In this document: positions 7,435 through 14,521 of the stretch, in pieces
Numbering within the stretch: position 1 is the first letter of the stretch
Layout: every line of letters starts with the position of its first letter
Source: an uncultured Prevotellaceae bacterium
GTDB lineage: Bacteria > Bacteroidota > Bacteroidia > Bacteroidales > Bacteroidaceae
Reading direction: 5' to 3'
NCBI GenBank assembly: GCA_902788605.1
Contig: CADAKX010000046.1
Coordinates: 1-48,304 of the forward strand
Length of the DNA stretch: 48,304 bases
The notes under the pieces: model-generated
Told to the model about the DNA's origin: nothing
Databases searched by the model: none
Seen by the model: the letters and a program-made list of their open reading frames with translations, nothing else
Position numbers and translations under genes: made by a program

Positions 7435-8397
7435 ATGAAGAATCAGAAGATGTATGAGGCCGACGACAAGATGATCTCGTTGATTCGCGATAATTACGAC
7501 CTCTTGCAGATGCTGGGCAGTTTCGGCATCAGTCTTGGTTTTGGTGATAAGACAGTTAAGGAAACCTGCGAGAGCAACAGGGTGGATACCTATACCTTCC
7601 TGGCTGTGGTCAACTTCACCATCAATGGGTATGGCGAATTTGAGGCCGACGAGCAGTTGTCCGTCCCCACCTTGCTTCACTATCTGGAGGCCTGTCACTC
7701 CTATTTCCTGGACTTCCAGTTGCCCTATATCCGTCGCGAGTTGGAGGAGTCGCTCGACGAGCGCGACTCGCTGGCAAAACTCATTCTTCGCTTCTATGAC
7801 GAGTATGCCCACGAGATACGCCGTCACATGAAATACGAGCAGAAGACGCTCTTCCCCTATGTGCAGTCGCTGATAGAGGGGCGTCCTGCCAACGACTATA
7901 ATGTGGAGACTTTCTCGAAGCATCATGGTGCTACCGACAAGAAACTGCGCGAGTTGAAGTTGCTCATCATCAAGTATCTGCCGCAGGACGGACAGCATAA
8001 CAACCAGTTGACGGCCACGCTCCACGATATCTATGAGAACGAGGTGTGGCTGCGCCAGCATGCGATGGTAGAGGATAATATCTTTGTGCCTGCCATCCGT
8101 CGTCTGGAGCAACTGACCAAGCAGAACGATGTGGCTCGCAATATCACCGATATGGTGTTCAAGGCTGGAACGGGTCAGAACTCCGAGGCACTCTCTGATC
8201 GCGAGAAGGACGTGATTATCGCGCTGGTGCAGGGTATGGCCAACAAGGAGATTGCCGACCACCTGTGTATCTCGGTCAACACGGTCATCACCCATCGCCG
8301 CAACATCGCTCGCAAACTGCAGATTCACTCGCCTGCAGGCCTCACCATCTATGCCATCGTCAACGGACTCGTTGATATCTCGAGTGTGAAGCTGTAA
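7435..8397 (+). CDS. Hemerythrin-domain LuxR-type transcriptional regulator
   Basis: 320 aa with two parts. Residues about 80-225 form a hemerythrin-like helical bundle with a plausible diiron ligand set (H88, H131 with E135, H164, H209 with E213), preceded by a region resembling the N-terminal part of RIC/YtfE-type proteins. Residues about 250-316 form a LuxR/NarL helix-turn-helix (LSDREKDVIIALVQGMANKE, then ISVNTVITHRRNIARKL). Hemerythrin domains bind O2, NO or iron, so the protein is probably a one-component sensor. It is divergent from the porin-imelysin-DHOR operon, and copies of one operator lie at those promoters and at its own, so it is the likely controller. The signal is inferred, not shown. 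Confidence 0.85.
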   Translation: MKNQKMYEADDKMISLIRDNYDLLQMLGSFGISLGFGDKTVKETCESNRVDTYTFLAVVNFTINGYGEFEADEQLSVPTLLHYLEACHSYFLDFQLPYIRRELEESLDERDSLAKLILRFYDEYAHEIRRHMKYEQKTLFPYVQSLIEGRPANDYNVETFSKHHGATDKKLRELKLLIIKYLPQDGQHNNQLTATLHDIYENEVWLRQHAMVEDNIFVPAIRRLEQLTKQNDVARNITDMVFKAGTGQNSEALSDREKDVIIALVQGMANKEIADHLCISVNTVITHRRNIARKLQIHSPAGLTIYAIVNGLVDISSVKL

Positions 8398-8480
8398 GCG
8401 TGTGAGGTATCCTATATAACACCAATCGTTATGCTGGTCAGATGGAACCGCAAGAAAAGTGAAGTTCTAAAGAAAAAACA

Positions 8481-8514
8481 ATGAAGAGCAGTTCTGGTTA
8501 GAACTGCTCTTCAT
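8481..8514 (-). terminator. Terminator of the SGNH hydrolase gene
   Basis: A perfect 15-bp inverted repeat (8481-8495 and 8500-8514) with a 4-base loop is followed on the minus strand by TGTTTTTTCTTT. The stop codon of the SGNH gene lies in the hairpin. It may also stop readthrough from the regulator gene on the plus strand. Confidence 0.85.
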
Positions 8515-9646
8515 GTTCATATCGCGGCATCTGTCGTATCACCTTGTGAGCCGCTGCCTGCGCCATGGCCTCGTAGGCCTGTTCGCTGGGGTGCAGATGG
8601 TCTCCGCTGTCGAATCCGTCGGCAAAGGCTTTGGGATTGGTGTTGCTGCGTACGGCTGCATCGAAGTCTATGCATCCGTCGAAGATGGGCGATGTGCGCA
8701 GCCACTCGTTGAACAGCTGTCTCATCTCGTCGCGTTTCTCGTTGTAGGTGCGCCAGCCAAAGATAGGCAGCAGGGTGCCGCTCCACACCTTCAGTCCCAT
8801 CGCCTTGGCCGGCTTCACATAGATCTCCTCTACGCCACGTTTCATCTCCTCCACCGTGGGCAGGTCGCTCCAGGGTCGGAAGGGGTTGACATCCTCGCCC
8901 ACAGGGTGGATGATGTCGTTGATGCCATGCTGGATGATGACGTCTGTCGCCCCAGCCACATTCATCTCGATGGGGAAACGCGTAGCCCCCTTGAGTCCAT
9001 AGGCTTGATAGGTGATGCAGTCATACTGGCGCAGGATGCGTGTGCCGCTGACGGCTCGTCGGATGATGGCCATATTCGATCCAAAGGCCAGTTGCGCCAT
9101 ATAGTCGGGCCACGACTGGGCCGTGATCGAGTCGCCATAGCAGACGATAGCACGATTGTCGGCCGATGTCAATACGTCGATGGTGTTCAGGAAATAGAAC
9201 CAGTTGGTGTGGCGTGTCAGGTCGAGGGGCAGCTCGTTGGCCTCGGCATAGTCGCCATAGGCATAGAAGCCCTTGGACAGCGGACCTGTGATGAGTGTGC
9301 CGCTGTTCATCTGCGTATAGTCAGCCAGATACATGCTCACGTTGATGGTGTCGCCACGACTCACGGCCAGGCTGATGGCGTCACTCTCAGTCTCTTTGCC
9401 AGGCATCAGGGTGACGCCGATGTTGCCCCCAAAGGTTATGGGTGTGTGGCCCACGAAGACCTTGGTGAGCGTCACGGGTTCCGTGCCTGTGAGGTTTGAG
9501 AAGCGGAAGCGCAGCATGGTGCCGCTGAAGGGCATGCGGATGGGATAGCGCAGGGTGAGGTCCTTGGCATAGACGGCCTCGCGACGGTCTGTAATCGATG
9601 TGGCGTTGCCCCAGCAGGCCACCCATTTTGTGTCTTTGCTGTTCAT
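8498..9646 (-). CDS. SGNH/GDSL-type hydrolase
   Basis: 382 aa from the ATG at 9646; an in-frame ATG at 9685 would add 13 hydrophilic residues. An N-terminal beta-sandwich-like region (about 1-150) precedes a GDSL catalytic domain: block I GDSIT (171-175, Ser 173), block III GIND (241-244) and block V DHLH (349-352) supply Ser, Asn and Asp/His. This two-domain form is typical of Bacteroidetes carbohydrate or ester hydrolases. No signal peptide is evident. Upstream lies a cobalamin riboswitch followed by a terminator, then a separate -7 box (TAATTTTG), so both B12-controlled readthrough and an independent promoter are possible. Confidence 0.82.
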   Translation of the reverse strand: MNSKDTKWVACWGNATSITDRREAVYAKDLTLRYPIRMPFSGTMLRFRFSNLTGTEPVTLTKVFVGHTPITFGGNIGVTLMPGKETESDAISLAVSRGDTINVSMYLADYTQMNSGTLITGPLSKGFYAYGDYAEANELPLDLTRHTNWFYFLNTIDVLTSADNRAIVCYGDSITAQSWPDYMAQLAFGSNMAIIRRAVSGTRILRQYDCITYQAYGLKGATRFPIEMNVAGATDVIIQHGINDIIHPVGEDVNPFRPWSDLPTVEEMKRGVEEIYVKPAKAMGLKVWSGTLLPIFGWRTYNEKRDEMRQLFNEWLRTSPIFDGCIDFDAAVRSNTNPKAFADGFDSGDHLHPSEQAYEAMAQAAAHKVIRQMPRYEHEEQF

Positions 9647-9700
9647 ATCTGTGTGTCTGTTTTCTGAACGATGGTCCAATGTCATGTGAAAATATCGCTG

Positions 9701-9708
9701 CAAAATTA
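9701..9708 (-). promoter_or_regulatory. -7 box of the SGNH hydrolase gene
   Basis: TAATTTTG on the minus strand, 54 bp upstream of the preferred start and just after the riboswitch-associated terminator. It would give expression independent of the riboswitch. Confidence 0.5.
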
Positions 9709-9732
9709 CGAAAAAAAACGTGATGCGCCAAA

Positions 9733-9768
9733 AAAAGGAGCACATTGTCTCACGACAGGTGCCCTTTT
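9733..9768 (-). terminator. Terminator downstream of the cobalamin riboswitch
   Basis: Arms at 9759-9768 and 9733-9743 pair over 10 bp with one bulged base (AAAAGGGCAC against GTGC-T-CCTTTT); on the minus strand a T-run follows. It lies between the B12 aptamer and the SGNH gene and is the likely expression platform. Confidence 0.7.
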
Positions 9769-9914
9769 GAACTTATATAATAATACACGTATGCGCATAA
9801 CTGCGCTGAGCGAAAAGAGACTGTTGACAGTCTTCTACGAAAAGTTTTCTCCACCAAAATGCTTATTGCGCCTTGCGCCCTTACATCGAGGGTCGTTTGG
9901 CATTACTTAACGAA

Positions 9915-10085
9915 AAAGGCTGGTCTTCAGACTTTCCTCCACTCCCAAGTGCCTTCTCGTCCAAATGGACAATGGCGTCATTACTTAGGAGCCATAACGG
10001 AGTATACTGCTGCGGGACAGTCGGAGATTCTCACTCACGTTCCCAATTAATCGCGGCTAAGCGAACCTTTTCGTGCGAAGGCTGA
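9915..10085 (-). promoter_or_regulatory. Cobalamin (B12) riboswitch
   Basis: Reading the minus strand, the conserved B12 aptamer elements appear in order: GGTTCGCTTAGCC, TTAATTGGGAA, then GTGAGAATCTCC and GACTGTCCCGC, and about 90 nt later the B12 box AGTCTGAAGACCAGCC. The two departures from the B12-box consensus could pair with each other. The aptamer normally binds adenosyl- or other cobalamins and switches off B12 uptake or synthesis genes. Here no cobalamin gene follows; the next gene on the strand is the SGNH hydrolase. Confidence 0.88.
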
Positions 10086-10130
10086 GGCCGATGGCCCCAC
10101 TTTCGCGTCAACTCTTTACGAATTGCGCTG

Positions 10131-10162
10131 CAAATGTACAAAGAAGATGTCAAATATCCAAA
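10131..10162 (-). promoter_or_regulatory. Promoter of the cobalamin-riboswitch transcript
   Basis: Minus strand: TTTG (10159-10162), 20-bp spacer, TACATTTG (10131-10138). Transcription would start near 10125, some 40 nt before the aptamer core. Confidence 0.75.
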
Positions 10163-10202
10163 TTTTATGTGAGAAAAGCGTCGATGAATAGAGTTTTTTG
10201 AC

Positions 10203-10210
10203 TACCTTTG
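10203..10210 (+). promoter_or_regulatory. -7 box of the 175-aa protein gene
   Basis: TACCTTTG, 31 bp before the ATG. No convincing TTTG is seen at the -33 distance. Confidence 0.55.
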
Positions 10211-10241
10211 CAGTCAGTTTCCTTAAGACTAAATAACGATC

Positions 10242-10769
10242 ATGGAGAATTTTGAAGAACAATTGAGAAACGACCTGCATCAGTTTTTGCAGACCCTCCA
10301 GGAGGTGGACGAGCGCCTGCCAGAGTGTCCTGATGTTGAGGAGAAGTGGGAAGCGATAGCCAAGGCCTATATCCCTGACGGCATCAGGGAATTTACCGAC
10401 TATCCTTCAGTCTCTCTGGGTTGGATGATGTATATCGGCATGGCCGTGGCCAAGATGTGGGACGTGGAGTGGGAGATCTATTCCAAGATAGAAGACCTCT
10501 ATGCCTATATGCGCGACAAGCGTGGCTACGACGCGATGGACGAGTATATCCGCGAGGAGGTGCTGCTGCTCGAGGGCGAGGCCTACAGCGCGCTGGAAAA
10601 ACTCGTGGGCGAGTGTGCCTCGCGCATCTATAACGCCCTTCGTCGCCAGAACATCGAACCTGGCACCAAGGATGCCTTCAATAGCTATGTGGCCTGCCTC
10701 CACCAACTCTATCTCTTTGGCGCAGCCATCCAGTTGAAGCGCATGGGGTATCGCATGACTAAGATGTGA
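10242..10769 (+). CDS. Hypothetical protein, 175 aa, helical
   Basis: Strongly acidic N-terminus (MENFEEQLRNDLHQFLQTLQ) and an all-helical look, with a central WMMYIGMAVAKMWDVEW stretch and many aromatic residues. No signal peptide or clear membrane segment. I do not recognise the family. It has its own -7 box and is followed by the peroxide-defence promoter region, so it seems to be a single-gene unit. Confidence 0.7.
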   Translation: MENFEEQLRNDLHQFLQTLQEVDERLPECPDVEEKWEAIAKAYIPDGIREFTDYPSVSLGWMMYIGMAVAKMWDVEWEIYSKIEDLYAYMRDKRGYDAMDEYIREEVLLLEGEAYSALEKLVGECASRIYNALRRQNIEPGTKDAFNSYVACLHQLYLFGAAIQLKRMGYRMTKM

Positions 10770-10779
10770 TTCCTGGGAA

Positions 10780-10860
10780 ATATCGCAGGCGATATATTGT
10801 TAAACTACCTTAAAGTTTTAGATAAATCGCTTGCGATATAAAATATTCTTCTTACCTTTG
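10780..10860 (+). promoter_or_regulatory. gpx-ohrR promoter with two GCGAT palindromes
   Basis: -33 TTG (10831-10833), 19-bp spacer and -7 TACCTTTG (10853-10860). Two palindromes share the core ATCGC-NN-GCGAT: 10780-10795 (perfect over 16 bp) and 10825-10838, the latter covering the -33 box; their centres are 44 bp apart. MarR/OhrR proteins bind palindromes of this size, and an OhrR-like gene is second in the operon, so autoregulatory repression is likely (inference). Confidence 0.6.
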
Positions 10861-10922
10861 CATCGTGAACGATATAAATCGAAGTATTAACGTTGATTTT
10901 TCAACACAAAACAATAATATAT

Positions 10923-11468
10923 ATGGCAAAGATTTATGATTTCAAGGCTCAGACGAGCAAAGGTAAGGAACTGGATTTCGCTCAGTTCGAGGGTAAGGTG
11001 CTGTTGGTGGTCAACACAGCCAGCAAGTGTGGATTCACGCCCCAGTTTGCAGGACTGGAGGAGATGAACCAGAAGTACAAGGACAAGGGACTGGTCGTTA
11101 TCGGCTTCCCCTGCAACCAGTTTAAGGAGCAGGACCCAGCCGACGACAGCAAGATTGAGGAGTTCTGCCAGGTGAACTACGGCGTCACCTTCCAGATCAT
11201 GAAGAAGGGCGATGTCAACGGTCCTGATGCCCAGCCCATCTTCGAGTATCTCAAGGCCCAGGCGCCCACAGAGGAGTACAACGGACTGAAGGCGAAGGCT
11301 GCCAAGACCCTGTTCAAGGCCATCAGCAAGAGCGTCGAGAAGGACAGCGACATCAAGTGGAACTTCACCAAGTTTCTGATCTCTAAGGATGGCGAGACCA
11401 TCAAGCGTTATGCGCCCACCACAGAGCCCAAGGACTTCGAGAAAGACGTTGAGGCCATGCTGGCTTAA
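10923..11468 (+). CDS. Glutathione peroxidase family (thiol peroxidase)
   Basis: 181 aa from the ATG at 10923. Family motifs are clear: NTASKCGFTPQ with peroxidatic Cys 36, FPCNQF with Cys 64 and Gln 67, and WNFTKFL with Trp 146/Asn 147. In bacteria without selenocysteine these are Cys-type peroxidases usually reduced by thioredoxin; they detoxify hydroperoxides in the cytoplasm. First gene of an operon with an OhrR-like regulator, which fits organic-peroxide induction. Confidence 0.93.
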   Translation: MAKIYDFKAQTSKGKELDFAQFEGKVLLVVNTASKCGFTPQFAGLEEMNQKYKDKGLVVIGFPCNQFKEQDPADDSKIEEFCQVNYGVTFQIMKKGDVNGPDAQPIFEYLKAQAPTEEYNGLKAKAAKTLFKAISKSVEKDSDIKWNFTKFLISKDGETIKRYAPTTEPKDFEKDVEAMLA

Positions 11469-11499
11469 TTAAGCATTAAGCATTAAGAATTAAGAATTG
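11466..11499 (+). repeat. Short ATTAAG-type tandem repeat between gpx and ohrR
   Basis: Two GCATTAA copies followed by two AGAATTA copies fill nearly the whole 37-bp gap. This is one of the AT-rich simple repeats that recur in this window (compare 32822-32857). Confidence 0.45.
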
Positions 11500-11505
11500 A
11501 TAAAA

Positions 11506-11955
11506 ATGCACGAAGAGTTACGACTTGACAAACAGATATGCTTCCGCCTCTATACGGCGGCGCGCCTCATCACGCAGGCCTATACGCCCATGCTCAACGA
11601 GTTGGGCATCACCTATCCGCAGTACCTCGTCCTGATGGTGCTCTGGGAGCAGGATTCCCAGCCCGTCAACGACATCGCCCATCGGTTGCTGCTCGAGACC
11701 AACACCGTTACGCCGCTGCTCCAGCGCATGGAGAAGTTGGGCGTCGTGGTGCGCCAGCGTGGCAAGGAGGACAAGCGCCAGCAGATCGTCTCGCTGACCG
11801 AGAAGGGGAGGGCGATGGAGGAGCAGGCCTACGCCATCATCCCTGCTGGCATGGGCAGGGAGCTCAAGGCCTGTCCCTTCCAGTTGGACGACTATGCCAA
11901 GTTTGGCAGCGAACTCGACACGATTATCAACACACTCAAAAACAAGGAGAAATAA
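11506..11955 (+). CDS. ohrR: MarR-family regulator, OhrR-like
   Basis: 149 aa. The order of features is that of OhrR: an N-terminal helix with a conserved reactive Cys (LDKQICFRLYTAAR, Cys 12), the motif TYPQYLVLMVLWE, then the winged helix-turn-helix with TPLLQRMEKLGVVVR and the wing EDKRQQIVSLTEKG. Oxidation of the Cys by organic hydroperoxides releases the repressor from DNA in this family. Start at the ATG at 11506; the frame could begin at an upstream TTG. It lies 37 bp after gpx, and its stop overlaps the next start (TAATG), so translation is coupled to the NapH-like gene. Confidence 0.88.
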   Translation: MHEELRLDKQICFRLYTAARLITQAYTPMLNELGITYPQYLVLMVLWEQDSQPVNDIAHRLLLETNTVTPLLQRMEKLGVVVRQRGKEDKRQQIVSLTEKGRAMEEQAYAIIPAGMGRELKACPFQLDDYAKFGSELDTIINTLKNKEK

Positions 11956-12674
11956 TGGCACAGAAAAATTTCCATAGACATTTCGAGACCCCAGGGCTGC
12001 CGCTCTATTGGATCATCATCGCCTATATCATCCTCGCCTGGTTCTTCCCTGTGGTGGGACTGCTGGCACTCATCTGCATGATTGGTCCTGTGGTGACGAG
12101 CATCTATAAGGGACGCTGGTGGTGCGGACATGTGTGTCCTCGTGGCAACATGTACGACCGACTGCTGTCCAAGTACTCGCCCCATCGTCCCATCCCACGC
12201 TTTGTGCGCACCTTCGGCTTCCGCCTGTTCATGGTGCTCTTCATCTTTGGCATGTTTGGCGTCCAGCTGACGTTCACCGTGCCCTGGAGCGAGGGCGGAC
12301 TGGCCATGTGGGCAGGCATCGGCCGCGTGTTCTGGACGATTATCGTCATGACCACCGTCGTTGGCGTCGTCCTCTCGTTTATCTACGCCCCACGCACCTG
12401 GTGCTCCTTCTGCCCCATGGGAACCATCTCCAGTTGGGTGGCCCCCAAAAAGGCTCCCCTGCCCAAGGCCTTCACCAACATCCACGTGTCGAGTGCCTGT
12501 CAGATGAAGTGCAAGAGTTGTGCGCGCGTCTGTCCCATGCAGCTCACACCCTATGACTCTCGTGGCGAGGCCGTCGGCTATATGCACCCCGACTGCCTGA
12601 AGTGCGGCAAGTGCGTGCTGGCCTGTCCCACCAAGATTATGACCCTCAACAAGGAGAACAACAAGCAGGCGTGA
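11955..12674 (+). CDS. NapH/FixG-like 4Fe-4S membrane protein
   Basis: 239 aa. Roughly four membrane segments (residues about 12-50 and 80-145) are interleaved with CGHVCPRG and CSFCPMG motifs, as in NapH, NosR and FixG. The C-terminus has two ferredoxin clusters, CQMKCKSCARVCP and CLKCGKCVLACP. Such proteins pass electrons from quinol or ferredoxin across the membrane. It is translationally coupled to the OhrR-like gene upstream (TAATG) and overlaps the esterase start downstream (GTGA). A role in supplying reductant during peroxide stress is inference. Confidence 0.85.
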   Translation: MAQKNFHRHFETPGLPLYWIIIAYIILAWFFPVVGLLALICMIGPVVTSIYKGRWWCGHVCPRGNMYDRLLSKYSPHRPIPRFVRTFGFRLFMVLFIFGMFGVQLTFTVPWSEGGLAMWAGIGRVFWTIIVMTTVVGVVLSFIYAPRTWCSFCPMGTISSWVAPKKAPLPKAFTNIHVSSACQMKCKSCARVCPMQLTPYDSRGEAVGYMHPDCLKCGKCVLACPTKIMTLNKENNKQA

Positions 12675-13303
12675 AGAAGATACTGTTCCTACACGGATTC
12701 TTTGCCAGTGGCCAATGCGTGCCGGCCGTGGCATTGAGACAGGCCTTCGAGGGAATTGCCGAGGTAGTGTCACCCGACCTGCCGATGCACCCCAAGGAGG
12801 CCGTCGCCTTTGTCCGCGAGTTGATAGCGCGCGAGCAGCCTGACGTGCTGGTGGGCAACAGCTGTGGCTCGTTCTATGCCCAGATGGTGGCTCCTGCCCT
12901 TGGTTTGCCAGCCCTCCTGGGCAATCCCTATTTCGTGATGACCGAGTTTTTGAAGCCCCGCATTGGTGCCCATCAGTATAAGTCCCCACGCATGGACGGC
13001 CATCAGGACTTCGTCATCGACCAGCAGCTCATCAGCGAGTTTGCCGAGGTCGAGGCCCATCAGTTTGACCTCTGTACCCCTGACGCCAGCGACCGTATCT
13101 GGGGCATCTTTGGCGATCACGACACCCTCGCCCATTTCGAGCCCCTGTTTCTGGAGCATTACACCACCTCTTTCCACTTCCCAGGTGCCCATACCCCCAC
13201 GGCCGATGAGGTGCAGCAATACTATGTGCCGCTGATCAAGCAGCTGTTGATTCATGGGTCGCAGCGACCCTCCAAACATAATCGGGCGAGTCACATTTTG
13301 TGA
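12671..13303 (+). CDS. YqiA-like alpha/beta-hydrolase esterase
   Basis: 210 aa from a GTG that overlaps the stop of the previous gene. The N-terminal LFLHGFFAS, the nucleophile elbow GNSCG, an Asp in GDHDT and a His in GAHTP give the usual Ser-Asp-His triad of the UPF0227/YqiA esterases. Substrate unknown. Last gene of the four-gene peroxide operon; its stop codon lies inside the terminator hairpin. Confidence 0.78.
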   Translation: MKKILFLHGFFASGQCVPAVALRQAFEGIAEVVSPDLPMHPKEAVAFVRELIAREQPDVLVGNSCGSFYAQMVAPALGLPALLGNPYFVMTEFLKPRIGAHQYKSPRMDGHQDFVIDQQLISEFAEVEAHQFDLCTPDASDRIWGIFGDHDTLAHFEPLFLEHYTTSFHFPGAHTPTADEVQQYYVPLIKQLLIHGSQRPSKHNRASHIL

Positions 13304-13320
13304 CCCGTCCGATTCCTTTT
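13281..13320 (+). terminator. Terminator of the gpx operon
   Basis: A 15-bp stem with one mismatch and one G-U pair (arms start ATCGGGCG and end CCGTCCGAT) with a TTT loop is followed by CCTTTT. The esterase stop codon is in the 3' arm. Confidence 0.85.
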
Positions 13321-13343
13321 CATTTTCTCATTTTACATTTCCC

Positions 13344-13442
13344 TCACACTCCCATGCAGCTGGTGGTTCCCAGCGTAGTGAGTATTGCCGTGATGATGCT
13401 TGCAAGAATCTGCAAGACTGTCTTCCAACCTTCTTTCTTCAT
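13344..13442 (-). CDS. Smalltalk family peptide (32 aa)
   Basis: The peptide begins MKKEGWKTVLQILASI and has one hydrophobic segment ending in GTTSCMGV. This is the layout of the Bacteroidales smalltalk proteins, which are usually encoded between an HU-HIG DNA-binding protein and an N-acetylmuramoyl-L-alanine amidase. The HU-HIG gene lies just upstream on this strand but is broken, and no amidase follows: the next 41 bp run into the convergent esterase terminator. The cluster looks decayed. Confidence 0.82.
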   Translation of the reverse strand: MKKEGWKTVLQILASIITAILTTLGTTSCMGV

Positions 13443-13560
13443 AGCTTTTAGTTTTTAATGGTTAAAATTTCATTTTGACTTTTCTCTCGCTCAGCCATTC
13501 ATGCAAGCATGATGGCGTTCGCTTAATCGAAAAGTTAATACTCTGGTTTCTCAAGGTGAG

Positions 13561-13642
13561 GGCCTCAGCCATCAGCCATCCGACTTCAGCCTTCTTCCTT
13601 CAGCCCTCAGCCCTCAGCCCTCAGCCCTCTTCCCTCAGCCAT
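13561..13642. repeat. CAGCCCT-type tandem repeat
   Basis: Variants of CAGCC(A/C/T)TC, including four consecutive 7-bp CAGCCCT units. It is the same family as the tandem tract inside fkp (45713-45808). It lies between the HU tail and the smalltalk gene. Confidence 0.7.
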
Positions 13643-13644
13643 CT

Positions 13645-13836
13645 CTAGTCATTCTCGTTTCCGCCGCCTGAGGGAGGATTGCTATTGCCGCCCTGGTTCT
13701 CGTTGCCGCCCTGGTTGCCATTCTCGCCGCCAGTCTGACTAGCTCCCTCTCCGTTCGGAGAGGGCTGGGGTGAGGTTGCACTATAGAGCTTGGTGCTCAG
13801 GTTGACAAGGGCTATAGTCCTTGGCATCCTCAACAC
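13645..13836 (-). pseudogene. Displaced C-terminal tail of the HU-HIG gene
   Basis: In a frame different from the upstream HU gene this stretch encodes NLSTKLYSA, then TSPQPSPNGEG (from a GC-rich palindromic repeat), then a Gly/Asn-rich tail (GGENGNQGGNENQGG) typical of HU-HIG proteins. It is best explained as the original C-terminus after an internal deletion and frameshift. Confidence 0.6.
13739..13780. repeat. GC-rich palindromic repeat at the HU breakpoint
   Basis: CCCTCTCC-GTTC-GGAGAGGG followed by a G-rich stretch (CTGGGGTGAGG). Same architecture as the repeat inside the porin gene at 6098-6146. Confidence 0.6.
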
Positions 13837-14122
13837 CCTCGGAGGTCAGGGTGGGATAGAGGGTTCCGATGCCATCCAACTTCACCTTGTGGCCGTCGGC
13901 CAACATCTCCTGCATGCAGCTCTTCAGCTTGGTGATCACGCCAATCACGACGTCCTCGGTATACACAGAGCCATGCTTCATGATATGCTCTGCCATGTCG
14001 TCCAGCGACAGGGTCTTGCGATAGATAATCTTGCCATAGGTCTTCTGAACCTTCTTGCGCTTGTTGTCACCATCCTTCACCTGAACAGTTCGCTGAATCT
14101 TCTGAATTTGAATTTCTCCCAT
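13781..14122 (-). CDS. HU-HIG family DNA-binding protein, C-terminally disrupted
   Basis: 113 aa. It starts MGEIQIQKIQRTVQVKDGDN and contains the HU-like core with AEHIMKHGSVYTEDVVIGVITKL and KLDGIGTLYPTL. This is the histone-like HU-HIG family of Bacteroidetes, a nucleoid or mobile-element-associated DNA-binding protein. The frame ends abruptly in SPCQPEHQAL, while the usual Gly/Asn-rich tail continues in another frame (13645-13836), so the gene carries a deletion/frameshift. The first 94 residues may still fold. Confidence 0.75.
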   Translation of the reverse strand: MGEIQIQKIQRTVQVKDGDNKRKKVQKTYGKIIYRKTLSLDDMAEHIMKHGSVYTEDVVIGVITKLKSCMQEMLADGHKVKLDGIGTLYPTLTSEGVEDAKDYSPCQPEHQAL

Positions 14123-14231
14123 AGTTGTAAAGTTTTTTAATGTTAATGTTTAATGTGAGCGTTCCGTCGTTTCTCCGCGGCTGATTCGATGTCTCGCTCA
14201 TCGCAACTCGTCGTTTCTCTTATTGACAGTG

Positions 14232-14239
14232 CAAAGGTA
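14232..14239 (-). promoter_or_regulatory. -7 box of the HU-HIG gene
   Basis: TACCTTTG on the minus strand, giving a leader of about 105 nt before the ATG. The leader contains short complementary pieces around CGACGAGTTGCGATGAGCG. Confidence 0.6.
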
Positions 14240-14325
14240 CTAAAAATAACAATGCAAAACAAGCGTTTTCGAATTTTATTTTGAATTTATTTTAAATGTT
14301 AAAATGTAAAAGATATAGAGCAGTG

Positions 14326-14521
14326 TTGACGCAGCATCACAGCTACGCAGCTACACAGCGTCATAAGCAAAATGCAATAGCAGCAAAATATGCTCTATAT
14401 TCTATATAGTATATATTATATTATAATATAATATATACTATAAATATAATATCCTTATTTAACCCCACACATCGAAAACCTTATGGCGCTGTGACGCTGT
14501 GTAGCTGCGTAGCTGCGTGGT
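14326..14521. repeat. Inverted GTAGCTGCG repeats flanking an AT palindrome
   Basis: The left arm (14326-14367) contains GCTACGCAGCTACACAGCG; the right arm (14479-14520) is its inverted, slightly diverged copy. Between them lies a perfect 38-bp AT-only palindrome at 14405-14442. A third copy of the arm sits at 29771-29813 after the VirE/DUF3987 gene. The right arm replaces the 3' end of the RhuM gene. Confidence 0.75.

Noticed and set aside
9915-10125. RNase P RNA (GGAGGAAAGTC on the minus strand resembles its conserved core)
   Set aside because: The expected ACAGAA partner and 5' layout are missing, while the full set of cobalamin riboswitch elements is present in order; the match is part of the B12 box region.
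11892-12989. 365-codon minus-strand frame opposite the NapH-like gene
   Set aside because: Opposite strand of Fe-S motif coding sequence; Arg/His-rich antisense composition.
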